NCBI GenBank assembly: GCA_041485845.1
Contig: JBGPKH010000605.1
Coordinates: forward strand, 1 to 5,574
Direction of reading: 5' to 3'
Length of the DNA stretch: 5,574 nucleotides
Source: OMOG01 sp041485845
Lineage (GTDB): Bacteria > Acidobacteriota > Terriglobia > Bryobacterales > Bryobacteraceae
Position numbers and translations under genes: made by a program. The notes beneath the pieces are model-generated. The model was given only the letters and a program-made list of their open reading frames with translations. It did no database searches and was not told the origin of the DNA. Shown here in pieces: positions 3,791-5,574 of this stretch (position 1 is the stretch's first letter; each line of letters begins with the position of its first letter).

Positions 3791-5574
3791 TTAGATCCGC
3801 ACTTCCACGGGCCGGCCTTCGAACACCGCTGTCCGCGTGGTGTCTCCCAACTTCACGGTGAGGTTGCGGCGGGCGGGCGGGAGCATCCGCGAGCCGTTGG
3901 CCAGGCGCATCGTCAGCACCCGCCGCCCGTCGTTCCAGGCCATTTGAATCCCCATCCACTCGCCCTTGCGGTAGTTGAACGACGCGCCATCGTCCTCATA
4001 CAGAAGAAACCAAGCGTCCGCTCCGGGATAGATCGAGACTTCGAGCGGCCCGTCCACTCGCTCGCCGGTGTACTGTTTCACCGGGCCGAGCGGCAGAATC
4101 GATCCGGCGCGAACGTAGAGCGGCATGGTTTCGAGATCGACCTTGCGGCTGACCTCGCGGCCCCCCTCCAGGCGCTCGCCGGTCCAGAAGTCGAACCACG
4201 CGCCGCGCGGGAGATACACCTGCCGCGACGTGGCTCCCTTCTCGACCACCGGCGCCACCAGCACGTCCTTGCCCCACAGATATTGGTCGCCGCGCACGAC
4301 CGCCACGGGATCGTCGGGATGGTGCAGCCACAGCGCGCGCATCACCGGCATGCCGGTGACCGTGGATTCGCGCACCGCGCTGTAGAGATACGGCAGCATG
4401 CGGTAGCGGAGCTCCAGGTACTTGCGGCAGATCGGCTCGACCTGGGCGTTATGCAGCTCCGCCGGATCGAGCGGCACGTTGGGGGTCTCGACGGGGCCGG
4501 TCTCACCGGTGTTCCAGCCCCACGGCAAGCGCAGCTTCCACGTGCGGCCGTGGGAACGAAACAGCGGGCAGAACGCGGCGAACTGAAACCAGCGCACGTA
4601 GAGCTCGCCGGTGAACTCCCTGGTGGGGATGAAGCCGCCGATGTCCGTTCCCCAATAGGGAATGCCAGTGAGCCCGACGTTCACGGCGACCGGCAGGTGC
4701 GTCCTGAGCGTCTCCCACTCCGAGTTCACGTCGCCCGACCAGAGGAACGACCCGTACCGCTGCATGCCCGCCGCGCCGTTACGGTGGAGCGCGAAGGGCC
4801 GCTCATTCGGACGGTCGAGCTGCGGCGCTTCCCAGTACATGCGATTGCGCACCAGGCGCGACGGGAGGTTGAGCGCATCGCCCTCGTCCGGCCACCAGCC
4901 GTCCACGCCCAGCGCCAAGATCGGGCGGTGCATCTCCCAATAGCACAGCGGCTGTAGCTCCGCGCGCCGCTGGGGATCGCAGGGGTCCTTGACCGTGCCG
5001 TGCATGTCGGGAATGCGGGTGGGATACGCCACGTGCAGCACGACCTTGAAGTGGTCCTGATGGAACTGGTCGAAGATTGCCTTGGGGTCGGGGAAGACCT
5101 TCTGGTTGAAGCTGAACTCGGTGTTGTTGGTGTTCCAGCCGGAGGGACAGAACCCGGTGCCGAGATAGATCATGGTGTCGCAGGGCAGCTTCTTTTCGCG
5201 GAAGGTCTTGACCTCCTGAAGGATCTCCTCGCGGCTCGCCAGGGTGCGGTGCGATTGATGGTAGCCGAAGCTCCACAGCGGCGCCAGCTCGGGGTGGCCG
5301 GTGAGGCGGGCGTACTCGGCCATGATCGTGGCCGGTTCCTTCGAGGCGACGAAGAACAGGTCGAGCGGCAGCGCGCCTGCGGCGGACGCAGGCAGGAACT
5401 TGCTTTCGGGCCCGGTGAAATCGAAGGTGCCGAGCGGCTGGGGAATGTACAGTGCCCACCCGCCCGTGCCGATGAGCCACGGAATCGGCACGCGGCCACC
5501 GTGGGTGCGAAGCTGGTAGCCGCCCTGTCCGCTGCGCATGCGGTCGGTCGAACCGCGGCGGTCGAACTGAGGGC
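3791..5574 (-). CDS. GH31-family alpha-glycosidase, 5' end beyond right edge
   Basis: A retaining glycoside hydrolase of family 31 (alpha-glucosidase/alpha-xylosidase group). The 593 visible codons run from the right edge (QFDRRGSTDRMRSGQGGYQL) to a TAA; an internal Met is at 5539, but family-like sequence continues upstream of it, so the true start lies outside. Counting from that Met: the end of the N-terminal beta-sandwich (about 1-60), then the TIM barrel (about 80-400) with LWSFGYHQSHRT, YLGTGFCPSGWN, GVDGWWPDEGD, FLWSGDVNSEW, GIPYWGTDIGGF and CPLFRSHGR. Asp218 in WWPDEGD (bases 4886-4888) is the expected nucleophile and Asp270 in WSGD (4730-4732) the expected acid/base, both present. 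The rest (about 400-582: LVAPVVEKGATSRQVYLP, YVRAGSILPLGP, YEDDGASFNY) is the C-terminal beta-sandwich and DUF5110-like part. No frameshift is seen. Substrate and secretion cannot be judged because the N-terminus is missing. No neighbour suggests a sugar operon. Confidence 0.93.
   Translation of the reverse strand, partial: PQFDRRGSTDRMRSGQGGYQLRTHGGRVPIPWLIGTGGWALYIPQPLGTFDFTGPESKFLPASAAGALPLDLFFVASKEPATIMAEYARLTGHPELAPLWSFGYHQSHRTLASREEILQEVKTFREKKLPCDTMIYLGTGFCPSGWNTNNTEFSFNQKVFPDPKAIFDQFHQDHFKVVLHVAYPTRIPDMHGTVKDPCDPQRRAELQPLCYWEMHRPILALGVDGWWPDEGDALNLPSRLVRNRMYWEAPQLDRPNERPFALHRNGAAGMQRYGSFLWSGDVNSEWETLRTHLPVAVNVGLTGIPYWGTDIGGFIPTREFTGELYVRWFQFAAFCPLFRSHGRTWKLRLPWGWNTGETGPVETPNVPLDPAELHNAQVEPICRKYLELRYRMLPYLYSAVRESTVTGMPVMRALWLHHPDDPVAVVRGDQYLWGKDVLVAPVVEKGATSRQVYLPRGAWFDFWTGERLEGGREVSRKVDLETMPLYVRAGSILPLGPVKQYTGERVDGPLEVSIYPGADAWFLLYEDDGASFNYRKGEWMGIQMAWNDGRRVLTMRLANGSRMLPPARRNLTVKLGDTTRTAVFEGRPVEVRI

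Noticed and set aside
3944..4957. 337-codon plus-strand frame inside the GH31 gene
   Set aside because: Antisense shadow of a clear GH31 coding sequence; its arginine/histidine-rich product has no domain, as is typical in GC-rich DNA.

Overview
The window is GC-rich bacterial DNA. The style of the histidine kinase, the degraded paralogue array, the toxin-antitoxin debris and the GH31 glycosidase would fit a soil Acidobacteriota (Solibacter/Bryobacter-like) chromosome. That assignment is an impression from protein style: there is no rRNA or marker gene here to prove it.

Layout, left to right. Positions 1-1764 (minus strand) hold most of a membrane sensor histidine kinase (HK1), cut by the left edge inside its ATPase domain. 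Positions 1765-1906 are a divergent control region between HK1 and a plus-strand DUF433 gene (1907-2224). A clear sigma70-type promoter (2252-2280) then drives a ribbon-helix-helix-like antitoxin (2300-2575), which overlaps by 11 bases the start of a GNAT acetyltransferase toxin gene. That toxin gene is broken after about 53 codons. At the break, inside a perfect 11-bp inverted repeat, it meets head-on a minus-strand fragment (HK2, start 2975) that keeps only the membrane anchor and linker of a second kinase-like gene. A third N-terminal fragment (HK3, start 3380) lies just upstream of HK2. Positions 3458-3718 show no gene. Positions 3719-3765 hold two abutting hairpins with the same TTGACAA core, followed by a perfect 10-bp palindrome. 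Positions 3791-5574 (minus strand) are a GH31 alpha-glycosidase whose 5' end runs off the right edge.

The most interesting signal ties the three kinase copies together. Each of HK1, HK2 and HK3 is preceded, 36-51 bases before its ATG, by three TGAC-like elements spaced exactly 11 bp apart on the coding strand. The arrangement looks like a binding site for an OmpR/PhoB-type response regulator. The bases between the repeats differ among copies, but the TGAC cores and spacing are kept. I read this as a once-larger tandem array of similarly controlled sensor kinases. Two members have been cut down to promoter plus membrane anchor, with small toxin-antitoxin genes lodged in the damaged stretch. 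The antitoxin is intact while its toxin is destroyed.

No complete novel system is visible. The GH31 gene has no evident functional link to the rest.
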